The translations under genes and the position numbers were made by a program. From Gonatopus flavifemur (lineage: Eukaryota > Arthropoda > Insecta > Hymenoptera > Dryinidae): a stretch of 64,000 bases of DNA. Shown here piece after piece: positions 44,165 to 55,461 of this stretch. Location: assembly GCA_018340375.1 (NCBI GenBank), contig JAFFJZ010000014.1, forward strand, positions 7,192,001-7,256,000, in the 5' to 3' direction. Under the pieces are notes generated by a model that was not told the origin of the DNA, ran no database searches, and was given only the letters and a program-made list of their open reading frames with translations. Position 1 is the first letter of the stretch. Each line of letters opens with the position of its first letter.

Positions 44165-45472
44165 CCCGTACAGCACACCTCCGTGGCCTCCACGGAGAAC
44201 AAAGGTGGATCCCCCACGTAAGCAACGTGGAGGCTACGTAGCGGTTAGGTGGAAAACACGTAGAGTCTGCATAGAGGCGCCGGATAAATGTCCACCCTAT
44301 GCAACGTTGCCACAGCGTGGAACGAAGGTGGTAGGAACGTGGTGGCGAGGTGGAACGAAAGTGGAGGCAACGGAGAAGCGAGGTGGAACAAAGGTGGACG
44401 GAACGGAGAGGCGACGTGGACGCATTGTAATATTCGGAACGGTGGCGCTGCATGCGTCTATTCGGATAGGTGGCATCAACGTTGCTCCTGCGTGGTATTG
44501 AAACATCGTACCACCTCGCCTCCACGTCACCACCACGAAGATACGACGTAGAAACACACGCACTGCAACGTGGTGTGCACGTGGAGTGAATTTTTACAGC
44601 TAGGTTTTGGTTAAATCATGAGGGTTGGGATTTCGATTATTGATTCAATTTTCTTTTTTTGCTTCCAATGAAACAATCATTGTCATTGGTTAGTTTTCTT
44701 TTTGGAAATCCAGGTATCATGCGTGACGTTGAATTTTTATAATAAATCATTAGATAATGTAAGACCAATCCAAAAACTGTTGCCAGTGTATTTTGTATAT
44801 ATATAATAAAAATTTCGGCGAATTGTGCACTTTTTTTTTCAATCTGCCTCTTCGCAGCACAATGTGAAGAACATTTTCATTTGATTTACAAAAATAATAT
44901 ATATTGTTGTCAACTTACCTTCCTTGAGATCCAGTGTGTTTTCATTCTTCCCCAAACTGAAAATAAATTAATCATTCGCATAGTCTTGAAATTTTGAAAT
45001 GCTTGCAAACATTCAGATTTTGCGCGCCCAAACCTAGTTGTAAAAATTCACTCCACGTGGACACCACGTTGCAGTGCGTGTGTTGCTACGTTGTATCTCT
45101 GTGGTGGCGACGTGGAGGCGAGGTGGTACGATGTATCGATACCACGCAGGAGCAACGTTGATGCCACCTATCCGAATAGACGCATGCAGCGTCACCTTCC
45201 CGAATATTAGAATGCGTCCACGTCGCCTCTCCGTTGCGTCCACCTTTGTTCCACCTCGCTTCTCCGTTGCCTCCACTTCCGTTCCACCTCGCCACCACGT
45301 TCCTACCACCTTCGTTCCACGCTGTGGCAACGTTGCATAGGGCGGACATTTCTCCGGCGCCTCCACGCAGACTCTACGTGTTTTCCACCTAACGGCCACG
45401 TAGCCTCCACGTTGCTTACGTGGAGGATCCACCTTTGTTCTCCGTGGAGGCCACGGAGGTGTGCTGTACGGG
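44165..45472. mobile_element. GC-rich 1.3-kb foldback element
   Basis: Left arm 44165-44600 begins cccgtacagcacacctccgt; the right arm 45035-45472 is its close complement. The loop (44600-45030) is AT-rich. The arms are themselves made of short (a/c)gtggaggc / ggtggaac phrases, which explains the arginine/valine-rich and serine-rich open frames on both strands. AATATGG occurs on both sides (near 44153 and 45472) and may be a target duplication or part of the satellite. Confidence 0.85.
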
Positions 45473-45769
45473 AATATGGTCCACCGAAATCTCAGAATTC
45501 AACAAATCCTCTCCAAACTCTGTACTCAGGAGTTTTCGGGATTGCTAATTACGAATCTGGAATTGGATTTTGCAAATTCGACATGGCGGATCCAACATGG
45601 CCGACCGAAATCTCAGAATTCAACAAATTTCCTTCAAACTCTGTACTTGTGGGTTTTTAGGATAGCTCATTACGAATCTGGAATCAGATTTTGCAAATTC
45701 AATACGGCGGATCCAATATGGCAGGCTTGAATCCAAAAATTCATCAAATTTCCTCTTAATTCTGTTGAA

Positions 45770-45937
45770 AGTCAGTCAAGATAATCCGTGGAGGGGGGGG
45801 GGGGGGGGGGATTTGATGAGTTTGAGAATCAAGCCAAATCCATGGCAGTGATTGGTTTATCTCTTCAAAAATGGTTTTCTATTGGTGGGTTCTCAAACCC
45901 ATCAAAATAACCCTCCAACGGATTACTTTGACTCACT
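45770..45937. mobile_element. TIR element, 168 bp, with 18-G run
   Basis: Ends agtcagtcaagataatccgt and its near complement at 45937; further inner arms (atttgatgagtttgagaa / ttctcaaacccatcaaa). A run of 18 G at 45793-45810 lies just inside the left end. Confidence 0.8.
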
Positions 45938-46100
45938 GTGGTTGAGGGTTTTTGGGGTTGCTGATTACGGATCTGGAGTCAGATTTTATGAAACTGAATA
46001 TGGCGGACTTTAATTTGAAAATTAAACAACCTCTCTCGAGACTTTACAGTCCAGCGTTTTTGGGAGCTTTGATTACAAAAATGGAGTCAAATTGGTTGTC

Positions 46101-47930
46101 AGTTGGAACGTAATGGAGCGGGCCAGGATGCGATAAACAGAATTTGTGTGCAATACATAAGTTCTCATTTTATTTGTTCATATTCAACTACAATGGACAG
46201 TCACTTATTCATTGGTATATCCTTCCTTTCCATTTTAGTGCAACAAATTCTTGAAAGATGGGGCTTTCAGCAGCAGAGAGACAACGTCGATACAGGTTAA
46301 AGATGACAGCCAACAAAAAGAAATATGCAGGATGGATCTCAAGTTTTGCTCTATTTCTAAAATTAAGAGAAAGAATGTTTTCCTTTAAAGAAGAATAATT
46401 GCAACTGTCCTCGATTCAATCCAAAAAATCGGTATGGAGAACCATACAGTACTTCCATGTTCTCAATGAAAATGAAGATACATGTTTATTCACAGTTCTT
46501 AACCGATTCAGATGAAACTCATATGAGGCCACTACGAGATTGTAACTGAAACGCGGTAGAAATTTCATTGTAATCCCATAACAGGGAGCGAAGATATGTG
46601 CGATCGCTGAATCACGAATTTTAAAGAAATTTCTTCCCTCCTCATGCTGTTCTCCTGTCAGAATCTGGTTCAAACTCTCATGGGGCCACGTTCGACACTT
46701 CATTAGACGGTGGGCAAAATTTCATAACAATTGGATGAAAGGAACGAAGTATACCTCCATGATACCGGTAATTACAAGATTTTCAAAATTTGCTTTGAAG
46801 CTTGGTGCTTACCACTTTCTTCCCGCACTTCGGATTCGCTGGAAATTCATACCGTACGACTAACACCCCGCGAATTGACTATGCTCAAGGTTCCATGGCA
46901 TTCGGATGATGGGAACATGAAGAAGGCATGCTTCATAGATAATGCCAAATTATGCGAATCTCAGAAAAAAAAATTTTCACAGTTTTCAAGTTTTATAGTT
47001 AACAGATAACAGGGAGTGGAGATATGCGTCTTCGCAAAATCTAGATTTTTCAAACAATATTCCGCTATATCTTTGAAACGCGTTATCCGATCGACACCAA
47101 AATCAATAGGCCCCGAGTGCTCTCAAAGACGAACGTATTAAGAAAAAAAATTATCCCGATCGGTGCATTCTGAGGAGAGTTATCGTGCGCCGGAGAAAAT
47201 TGTACTCGCACGCAGGCACATACGCACACAAAGACATTTTCTGGGATAGCGTTTTTTCGACGTTCTAAGACGTTCGGCAAAAGCGAAATACCCCCTTGTG
47301 CATCATCGATTTTTGACCCTATTACAATACTTCCGTTTCCTTATATGGTATATAAGGAACATGGAAGTAAAAAAAATATCCCATATCAACAGTAATACAT
47401 TTTTCACGAGTTTATAAAGGATTATATAAAAATTATACAAGGATACTGGCTTCCTCATGGTTTTCCTATATTTTGGGCGCCATTTGGGAACCACCATATT
47501 GAATCCTGGAAAATTGCTAATTGGTTTTCGGAAGAATGGACATCCATGCCTCCACATGCGGTCAATTGGATATTACATTGAAACTTTTTCGTACTGCAGA
47601 GATAGATTGGAAACAAAAAACACCAAAAATGATGATTTTTCGGGGGAAAATGTCTATAACTTTTCCGGATCGAGTTCTACGTTGGATCATTCAACGGCAT
47701 TCGGAAGAGGAAGCTTTGAACTATCAGAAACGCTACAGTGAAGATTCTTCCCATGATTTTTCTTAATAAAAAATTATGAAGTCGAAACTTGAGTAAGAAT
47801 TCGTGGTATTTGGAAGGAGAGGGGTTGAAAAAAACACTTGTGTTGGCAAAACTGTACTGCTGAGAGTCTCATACACATATATTTGAGTGTATCTAAACAA
47901 ATATCGCATGAAATGTGAGAAAAATCAAAC
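46101..47930. other. unrecognised repeat-like sequence
   Basis: No supported gene. The phrase taacagggagcgaagatatg (46565) recurs as taacagggagtggagatatg (47007), each followed by a stretch of similar composition, so this looks like old dispersed repeat. Short hairpins lie at 47330-47372 (acttccgtttcctta / taaggaacatggaagt) and at 47919-47945 (tgtgagaaaaatcaa / ttgatttttctcaca). Confidence 0.45.
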
Positions 47931-47951
47931 TTGATTTTTCTCACACATTTG

Positions 47952-48495
47952 GACCTTAGAAGTATAATGACCCATATCAAAATGAATTACACATCCGATG
48001 AGTTCAAGCCTGAATATATTATCAATAGACGATTGGATCAGGATATTCTGGAAAATTTCTTTCCTTACATCAGAGGCATGGGAGCCACAATGATCATCGA
48101 TCTCTTATATACTTGAGTATATGGTTGAGAAGCACTCCGAGCATGTCATGTCATTGGAAAAAAATACTGAATGTAATTGCAACTCAGTTGTTTCGATGAC
48201 ATCGGAAGATAAAATTTACAAGCATTCTCATGATTCAAATGATATAAATGACAATGACATTAATGAAGAATTTATATTATGCAAATCGTTCGATTCAATA
48301 AATGATGAAAAACAAGATGACAGTAATGAAGAGTCCGCATTAATTGACGATTGTAGATTACAAAATTCTGGAGAAACCAATAGTGAAATCATTGGAATGG
48401 GTGAAAAAAACCAAAAAGAACCACAAGAAGGTATTTTGATTTGGAAGTTTCATTCCACTCAATTCAGAGAACACGATCGTCGCTTGCAAATTTGA
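47952..48495 (+). pseudogene. P-element-like transposase, C-terminal remnant
   Basis: The motif YIINRRLDQDILENFFPYIRG matches the conserved NRLxQDxLENFFSxIR block of P-element/THAP9 transposases. After a frameshift near 48110 it continues as MVEKHSEHVMSLEKNTE, corresponding to the family's following YILGKHSE-type segment. The rest, to 48495, is acidic and serine/asparagine-rich (SNDINDNDINEEF, DDSNEESAL) and may be the variable C-terminus. The N-terminal THAP DNA-binding domain and the catalytic core are missing. P-like transposases cut and paste their element using GTP as cofactor; this copy cannot. Confidence 0.6.
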
Positions 48496-49398
48496 AAATT
48501 ATATTGATGGACTTGATACACTACATCATTTATTACAATTGTCAACAGCTATTTTATATTTTGAGGTTTGGACACTGATCCCAAGTGATTATGATGTGCT
48601 GAATACAAAAATAAAGTCAGTACACCGAACAGTACATTTAGTACACCGAAACCACTCCGAATCAGTTCTTGAACCTCAGGATGCAGGAGAAAAACTTTTC
48701 TGTTATTGTGATACGTTATTTGTGTATTCTTTCTTTTTTCAGATCCAAAATAAATCACTATAATCGTGGATGATTAGAAGAGGGAATTGACTGTTGAATT
48801 CGCTGGATCAAGTATTTCTTTACAGCATATCTACCAGCAATCTACCAGCATATCTAAGGAGGATTTTGACAGAGGGTACTGCATCTTTGATTGCATTTGA
48901 TACCAACTCCTGATAGGAGGGATACTGAAAGATATGTTTTAGATCGAAAGAAAAATCACTTCCTGCGCTACCTATCATTATACACTTTGGATAATGATTG
49001 AAGGTTCATATGCTCGATCAATGAGAAGCAGACCTGGATTGGAAGAACACTTGTAATTCAATCTCCTTCATTATTCCCAATGCATTTTTTAGAATGTATT
49101 AGGTATATCCAGGACACTTTGCGCTTTTTTTCTATGGTATTACATAAACTTTCTAATTTATATTAGGGGAAGGGGGGGGGTAGCCCCGGACACTCGTAGG
49201 TTCAAGCTCAGAAGAGCTCTCATTCAAGGAAAATATGGTTTTTTTGCGAAGTCTATTCATCCAATTATTAAGTTCTTCTTAACAATATATTGAGATTATA
49301 TATATCACGAAATAAGTAAAATTAAACAAAAAAGGGTAATATCTGAGAAACATTGGACGATTTTTCTTGATATAGCGGGTAGCCCCGGACAGCAGAAT
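48496..49398. other. no gene; G-run and duplicated terminal-like motif
   Basis: 48540-48765 is open for 74 codons without a recognised motif and might be the tail of the P-like remnant. A run of nine G occurs at about 49172-49180. gtagccccggaca occurs twice in the same orientation (49180 and 49379) just downstream of the pogo-like gene and may belong to that element's end. Confidence 0.45.
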
Positions 49399-50527
49399 CA
49401 ATTGTGGCCAAAACGTTTTTCCGCTTTACACACATCACAAGTATAATAATCATTCCCTAAATCGATCCCAGCACATGCTTCGTGCGCCCAATATCCACAA
49501 ATGTCACATTTAATCCAGTCTCCTTCAAAATTTTCATCGCGTAGTATGCATTCAGTGATTGTAGAGTCTGATGGTCTTCCGCGTTTTGAGCACTGGGTTT
49601 TTTTCTTTGGATTTTTATTTTCCTTCGTAAGTTTCTAAGGTTCCTTCAATTCTTCGATGTTCTCCCTCATTTTTTTCCCATCCACTGTCGCTCGTGCTTT
49701 TTGATACATTGAGGTGATTTGATTTTTGGAGGGTATTCTTAGTTTCTTCTCTGTATATTGGTAATGTTAATATTTCGCTTTTTTGTGCTTTCCTCCTGCG
49801 TGTAACCATACGTCTCTCGGATGCGTCTGGGAAAGGAGACAATCGGTACTGGCAATAACTGTTGTTGAGTACAACGGTTCCTTTCAGCTGGGATATCTGT
49901 CATCGCAGACGGTAAAAAATCAGCATTAGTGAAAACGGATCTGTCGAATGGGCTCATTCCTGTGCACCGGAATCCATTTTGGACTATGTCCGGTCTCGCT
50001 GCCTTTGTGAATGCTGCGCTAACAAGCCCAGCAATGCCATAATCGCATATTCTCGCTCCGGGATTTTTACGCATCCAAGAAGAAGCACATGCAAATGCAG
50101 CTTTGAAGGGCTTGAAAAAACTTCTATCAAGTGGTTGGAGTTCATGGGTGGTATGAGGTGCAGTGCTCAACATGTGTATATGATGTGCACTGGCATACTC
50201 GATGACATCCAATTCTTTGTGACTACCATGACCATCCAAAATAAGAAGAACGGGATCCTGCTCAGATAGATGTACGGGTTTTTCAAAATGCTGTAACCAT
50301 TTCAAAAATATTTTCTCATTCATCCATCCACTTTCGTGTGGTATAGCGATACTATCTGATGTTGAAAGTTGATCAAAGAAACGAGGAACTTGTGTTTTAT
50401 TGGAGCCTACTGCTCTCATGATGCTTGTGGATTCAGGAATCCTCAGAGCGAACTCTGGGTGTCGTTTTTTACCCGCGTGGAAATCGTAACTCAGAACGGT
50501 CTAGTTATGAGCAAGTCAATGCGAGTT
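49399..50527 (-). pseudogene. pogo-like (DDE_1) transposase with C-terminal PHD-like finger
   Basis: Reading right to left: FALRIPESTSIMRAVGSNKT (N-terminal side of the catalytic domain), VPRFFDQLS, the first visible catalytic aspartate in LLILDGHGSH, then APHTTHELQPLDRSFF with the last aspartate (35 residues between), and AAFTKAARPDIVQNGFRCTG followed by MSPFD, all typical of pogo/Tigger-type DDE_1 transposases. After a frameshift near 49740-49840, RRKAQKSEIL continues the C-terminal segment, and from 49560 to the stop at 49399-49401 the frame reads WIKCDICGYWAHEACAGIDL and YYTCDVC, a CxxC…HxxC…CxxC pattern of the PHD type. The N-terminal CENP-B-like DNA-binding domain is lost: at 50530 the gene is cut by a mariner and I find no continuation beyond it. 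Confidence 0.85.
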
Positions 50528-50530
50528 CTA

Positions 50531-51448
50531 CTACTGTGGGCAAACAGTAAGATGAATTTGTTTGTGAAATGGAAAATCTTCATTTATTCTTCTACATCAA
50601 ATTCATCCCCTTCAAAGTGATCCCCTCTCGATGAAATACACTTATACCAACGTTTTTTCCGATCATCGAAACATGCTGAATAGTCCCTTTCTGGTATAGC
50701 CATCAGCGCCTTCTTCGATTCAGCTTTTATCTCCTCAATCGACTCGAAACGCTTTCCCTGGAGTGGTCTCTTGAGTTTTGGGAATAGCCAGAATTCACAC
50801 GGAGCCAAATCAGGCGAATACGGTGGTTGCGGAACGATATGCGTCCAACTTTTGGCGAAATGGTCACGAAGAACGAGTGCAGTATGAGACGGTGCATTAT
50901 CGTGATGCGAAAACCAAGAGTTGTTGGCCCATAATTCTGGTTTTCACAGATCCTCCTGATATTCCGATCATATCAGTAAGGTCTATAACAGTCAACCGAC
51001 GATTTTTGAGCACTAATTGCTTCATTTCATCGACGTGTTGGTCATCTGTTGACGTCGATGGTCGTCCGGAGCGCTCCAAGTCATCAACACGTTCTCGACC
51101 CTCTTTGAAGTCTTTGTACCACTTATAAACAGTTTTCTGCGACATGGTAGAATCACCAAAGGCCTTCCGCAACATCCTCAAAGTTTCCGCAGCCGAAATT
51201 TCATTCCGCAAACAAAATTTGATTGCACTTCTCTGCTCAATTAAATCAAACATTGTAAAAATCGAAAAATGCACTCTTGATCGTTTGGTAAACACAAGCG
51301 TAAATGTATTACTGATAATGACATTGACATGAAATTTGGCACAGATGTCATCAACAGTCCTGCCAACTTAAGAAAAAAATAACTAGCCTGAAATGTCAAG
51401 CCCGCGAAGTTTAAATTAAAAGTTCACCTTACTTTTTGCCCACAGTAG
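50531..51448 (-). mobile_element. mariner element, internally deleted
   Basis: 918 bp between TA duplications (50529-50530 and 51449-51450), with terminal repeats starting ctactgtgggcaaa. About 400 bp are missing relative to a full mariner. It lies in the pogo-like gene, so it inserted later. Confidence 0.92.
50584..51253 (-). pseudogene. mariner transposase, internal deletion
   Basis: N-terminal part (51253 to about 50935; MFDLIEQRSAIKFCLRNEIS, paired helix-turn-helix YKWYKDFKEGRERV and RRLTVIDLTDMIGIS) is followed directly by the second catalytic region (NNSWFSHHDNAPSH type, near 50900) and PPYSPDLAPCEFWLF. The segment with the first catalytic aspartate is deleted. At the third catalytic position the codon is GAA, giving E where this group has D (APCD). 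The C-terminus is complete (KKRWYKCISSRGDHFEG). The group is the same general type as the intact mariner at 14011 but clearly a different family. Confidence 0.88.
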
Positions 51449-52531
51449 TATATCACTACTGTCCAGTAATTTTAGCCAGTAGAGAGGTAGTAATGTAACG
51501 CTCATATCTGCCAGTGACTGATACAAATAAACTGTTCATTAGCTAGACAGAAAAATATGAACGGCTTCCTCTAGCATATGAAAAAAGTGCCTCATCAAGA
51601 GGTAAGAATCTTATCTGGTTGATAGCTAGTTATAACTAGGCAGTACCCACATACAAAACGAACACGAGGAAAAATTAAAATTCAATTGCGCTGTGGAGAG
51701 ATTCTCACAAATCACTTGCGCCTTTTCAACACTAAGAAATTTGCTCCCCCATGAGTTTCCATCGTCACAAATCCATCAAGTCAGTCATCTCATTCCTGAA
51801 AAAAACATTCACTGGTGAAGGGGTTCGATCTCGGGATTCTTGGATGATGAACTTGACACGTTGTCCGCTGCGCCAAACCGTCCTGATGTATCATCCCAAA
51901 TAATTTGTCGTTTTCTGTATACGTCACGAAGACGAAATCATGTGTTCACTATTGGCACAGAGTAACGCGAAGTAAATGATATAAACGGATTGGATAATTA
52001 CGTTCATCGAATAATGAATTAATTTTATTATCATGATTCAACGATGGGACATTCTAAAGTTGAGTCGTGATTGAGATTCACTTAATATCTTTCTGATGCT
52101 GAGTCGATAGTATATATATTTCAGCAAAATATATAGTCCACAATTTCTAATGACTGCATAGTCGATAGATAGTTGTCAACGGAAAATTATTTCCATTGCC
52201 TAACCTCACTTTTTATGTGCGTATCAAATTAATCTCGCCAATGACTGGTTGGTCATGAGAGAAAATTTTCAATATATGAAAGCGCCATCTTTTATCAGAC
52301 TGACTACATCGTGAGGAGACAGTAAGTATCTCAATGAAATATGATAAAATACTTCGATTTGTAACGTCGATAAATATGACTGCTCTTATTTATTTGTCAT
52401 GTAATGCAATCTAAATGAAATGAATGAGTGTCCTTCATTTACTATCATTCATCAACGTCCATCATATCGTGAACATTTCTAAACTCTTTGATCAATATTA
52501 GCCTACCTGCGTTCTACAGTTACGATGGATA
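51449..52531. other. no gene except a tRNA-like sequence
   Basis: AT-rich sequence without a recognisable coding region; the missing N-terminal part of the pogo-like gene was looked for here and not found. Confidence 0.45.
51826..51895 (-). ncRNA. tRNA-like sequence
   Basis: On the reverse strand gtttggcgcagcggacaacg resembles an A box/D arm and gagatcgaacccc a B box, at about tRNA spacing (55 bp apart). Stems are imperfect. Probably a tRNA-derived SINE head or tRNA pseudogene. Confidence 0.4.
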
Positions 52532-52629
52532 CCCCAAGAGAACACAAACCTTCAGGAACGTTCATTGAACGTTCGCGAACATCCAGGAACATTCGATGAA
52601 CGTGCCTGAAGGTTTGTGTTCTCTTGGGG
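52532..52629. mobile_element. 98-bp near-perfect hairpin MITE
   Basis: ccccaagagaacacaaacct and its complement, with nearly complete pairing through ggaacgttcattgaacg to the centre near 52580. TA on both sides (52530-52531 and 52630-52631) indicates a Tc1/mariner-type mobiliser. Confidence 0.9.
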
Positions 52630-52839
52630 TATAATCATATGATAATCATTTGCATCAAGATTTCTATTTGATTGAATTTTTTTTTTCACCCGTAATTTTG
52701 AAGAACGTTTTGTTGACAAAGTAATTTGAGTATGCGCATTGAATAATATCATTCATCTTCAATAGGAATCTTATGAGCAATTCTGAATACATATTTTCCC
52801 GCGTATTTTTGATGGAAGACACCACGTGCTTGTGACTAC

Positions 52840-53982
52840 CCACACAGCAAGCAGTTCTTCAAGACGTCTAAAAGAGTCCTGAATTCATGTATCTTCAAGA
52901 CATTTCTAAAAGACATCTTGAAGATGTCTTTTAGAAATGTATGGAAGATCTCTTGCTGCGCGAGTTCTATAAGACAACTGTAATTGAGATATATTCAAGA
53001 ACACTCATAAACATTTCTTGAAGATATCTTCAACAGCACTTTTAGAACAATCCCAATAGACCAATTAGATCAAAGAGAATTAGAGAGGACGTTGCAGTAA
53101 TTCACGTATAGTTATTCACAGTGTCCCACGCATTTCTTTCACGTGTGCAGTGAGGAACGACGACGCCGATGATATTGTGCAATATTAATTATATATAATT
53201 AATTATATATACATAAACATTCAAGATCCAATACTGGATGATAAAAGTATTGCGGCAGAAAAGAAACGTGTAACCAATTACATCACAATAATATATTTTG
53301 TTTTGTAGCGAATGATCCTATTTGCAAAAACTAACCTATCATTATGCAGAATCATATATTAGAGGAATATCAATTTATTATTTTATCCATTGTACTTTAT
53401 TTCTTATGTACGTACGTGAATTAAATTTCCATCAAATTTCACATTTTTGTGCAAGATAGAATGTATCGAAATTCAGATTCAAGTGAATGAAATTGAATGT
53501 TAAAATATTTTGAATTTAGGTTATATATATGCATGAAAAATGCTTGAAGTATTTTTGCATTCGAATTATATGCAAACACCTCATATGTTTTGGTAAGCCT
53601 TTATTCAAATTGATAAATCAAAATAATGAATGAATTCGTATGGTTATGGATATTTTAATATTCTAATCAAGACATTTCAATGATACTTTCAAGAATCCTT
53701 CAAGAGATATTTGAGAGTTCTTCAGAAAGTCTTCAGGAAGGATTTAAGATCTCTTCAAGAGCTCTTGAAGACATCTTCAAGAAATCATTGAGAATTCTTA
53801 AACATTTCTTGAAGATGTCTTTCAGATTTCTTGAAGACAACTAAGAGACATCTATTGGTGTTGCATAAGACATCTTTTCGCTCACGAAAATAGATCTTTT
53901 GGAAAGGTCTTGCAAGAGCTTTTGCAGTTCTCAAAGACATCTTTTAGATATCTAAAAGAGCTATTTTTGTCTGTGTGGGTAT
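52840..53982. mobile_element. AAGATGTCTT-rich element, ~1.1 kb
   Basis: acccacacagcaagcag at the left and tgtctgtgtgggta at the right are inverted ends. Both end regions consist of aagacatctt / aagatgtctt units (52880-53040 and 53690-53960); the middle (53060-53680) is plain AT-rich sequence. The left block alone contains a tight palindrome (catttctaaaagacatcttg / caagatgtcttttagaaatg). Confidence 0.65.
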
Positions 53983-54239
53983 TTGGACTCAATGGCAAAC
54001 TTGTGCATCCTAGAAAGTCATCAGAATCTGACAGTGGTAACAGAAGACCCTTTCGACCATTCCTGATTTGATATACCTGCATGAATCAGTAACTGAAAAA
54101 ATATAATTTTTAATTCGTTCAATCCATTTATGCTAATCTTTCGGAATCTTTTGATTCGAATAGACTCTTCGCTTGGAAGAAGTATAGTGAAATAAAAACC
54201 ATTGGTACGGAAGAATAAGGATTCTCAGCGCAGTATCAA

Positions 54240-55324
54240 AAAGTCACAGTCTACTGAACAACAGGCACAAATTACTTATAACGATGTTGAAGGTGAAATA
54301 ATTGAATTAGTAGGTAATTATTTTTACGATAAATTGAAAATTAAATGAATTCTTATATGAATTTGAATCAACTGTGTATTCCAGAACCAAAAGTATCAAA
54401 TCTTCTGGGAACACCAATTATTGTTGAAAATCAAATTTTGAAACCTCCTACCTGTTTGGATATATCAACACCCCCATCGTGAATTGTAAGTACTACGTTT
54501 TACGTCTTATTATGGTGATTTCCAGTTAAAAAGTTCAATTTCTGCTATATTCTGGTATTTTTCTTACGAATTTTAGATTTGAAGCGTATACTATCGGATG
54601 TTCAATCAATCAAACATGATCAAAATTTGATTTGGAAAGATGTACATACTCTAAAAGATAAATTCGAACAGTGTATGGTAAATAGATGTGAAGAAAATGG
54701 AGTGCCATACATTCATTGGACCGAAGAAAATGATCTTGAATGGCCTCTTCAAACTAAAGAAGAATTTGATGAATTGAATTCACCACTAGCTGATAAGAAA
54801 ATTCGTGAAGACTTTGTACGATGATTGGTACTGAAAATTGAGTGATCTTCTTTTATTAATGTTTGATTTCACATTCTTTCAGATGGCCACAGTCGCATTT
54901 ATCATAGACTCCAGGACAGTGATATCAAAAAATGCCCTTGCCGTAATCCGAAAATTCCTTCATAGAGATTCAGCTTCACAATTCACTTGTGTAAAACAAA
55001 AGAAAGATAAATTTACCCTCAAACCCTCGGCTTTTTTTGACTGTATATTTGGTGAGTGTGTAAGATCCATCATTCTCAATGGCATACATTTGTGTAATCA
55101 AATTTTGAATTCTTAACTATTTAGAGGTGTTTAAATTGAAGAGCCAAAATAAACAGATCCAAGAAGTCATCCCAGAAAAACTAATGGAGAAACCATTTGG
55201 AACCATCCTCACCAATTCGAAGGATTGGGACAAAGGAAGAATCAAAGCAAAACCTGGAGTTGAATCAACAGAAAACGAAGTTGAAGAAAGAGCAGAACCA
55301 ATGGATACGGAGCATGATGAATAA
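54240..55324 (+). pseudogene. spliced gene with DUF4806-like block, possibly decayed
   Basis: Short exons separated by 50-90-bp introns with recognisable splice sites. Exon candidates: to ~54313 (…EGEIIELV), 54385-54476 (PKVSNLLGTPIIVENQ…), 54577-54830 (LKRILSDVQSIKHDQN … FPLQT-like EWPLQTKEEFDELNSPL), 54884-55051 (ALAVIRKFLHRDSASQFTCV) and 55125-55324 (EVIPEKLMEKPFGTIL). Acceptors tgtattccag, gaattttag, ctttcag and actatttag and donors gtaagtac and gtgagtgt are visible. The pattern PLxTxEEFxxLxxxL followed by a short helical segment resembles DUF4806, a domain of unknown function in multi-copy insect genes often near transposons. A stop just before the second donor (TGA at 54480-54482) and a phase mismatch into the third exon suggest decay. 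The function is unknown. Confidence 0.5.
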
Positions 55325-55362
55325 TTTACATCAATTTTAAACAATTCTCTTAACAAACCCTT

Positions 55363-55461
55363 AGGAAAATTTACTACATTTGAGACCAAAACATTCCATT
55401 TTACTCCAAATTTTTGGGGTAAAAAAGGAGTGTTTTGGTCCTGAATGTAGTAAATTTTCCT
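55363..55461. mobile_element. 99-bp hairpin MITE
   Basis: aggaaaatttactacatt and its complement, inner arms gaccaaaacattcc / ggagtgttttggtc, loop near 55413. It lies 39 bp after the stop of the DUF4806-like gene. Confidence 0.85.

Larger units (their letters stand above)
44060..46100. repeat. ~125-bp satellite ('atggcggatccaa' type), interrupted twice
   Basis: Units contain tctgtactcaggag, gattacgaatctggaatc, gattttgcaaattc and aatatggcggatccaac. Clear copies start near 45478 and 45603, a partial at 45720, and further diverged ones at 44090-44165 and 45945-46090. The array is split by the foldback at 44165-45472 and by the MITE at 45770-45937. Confidence 0.8.

Noticed and set aside
44118..45432. 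Arg/Ser-rich and Gly/Arg-rich open frames of 80-135 codons
   Set aside because: Mirror images of one another in the arms of a foldback made of short repeated phrases.
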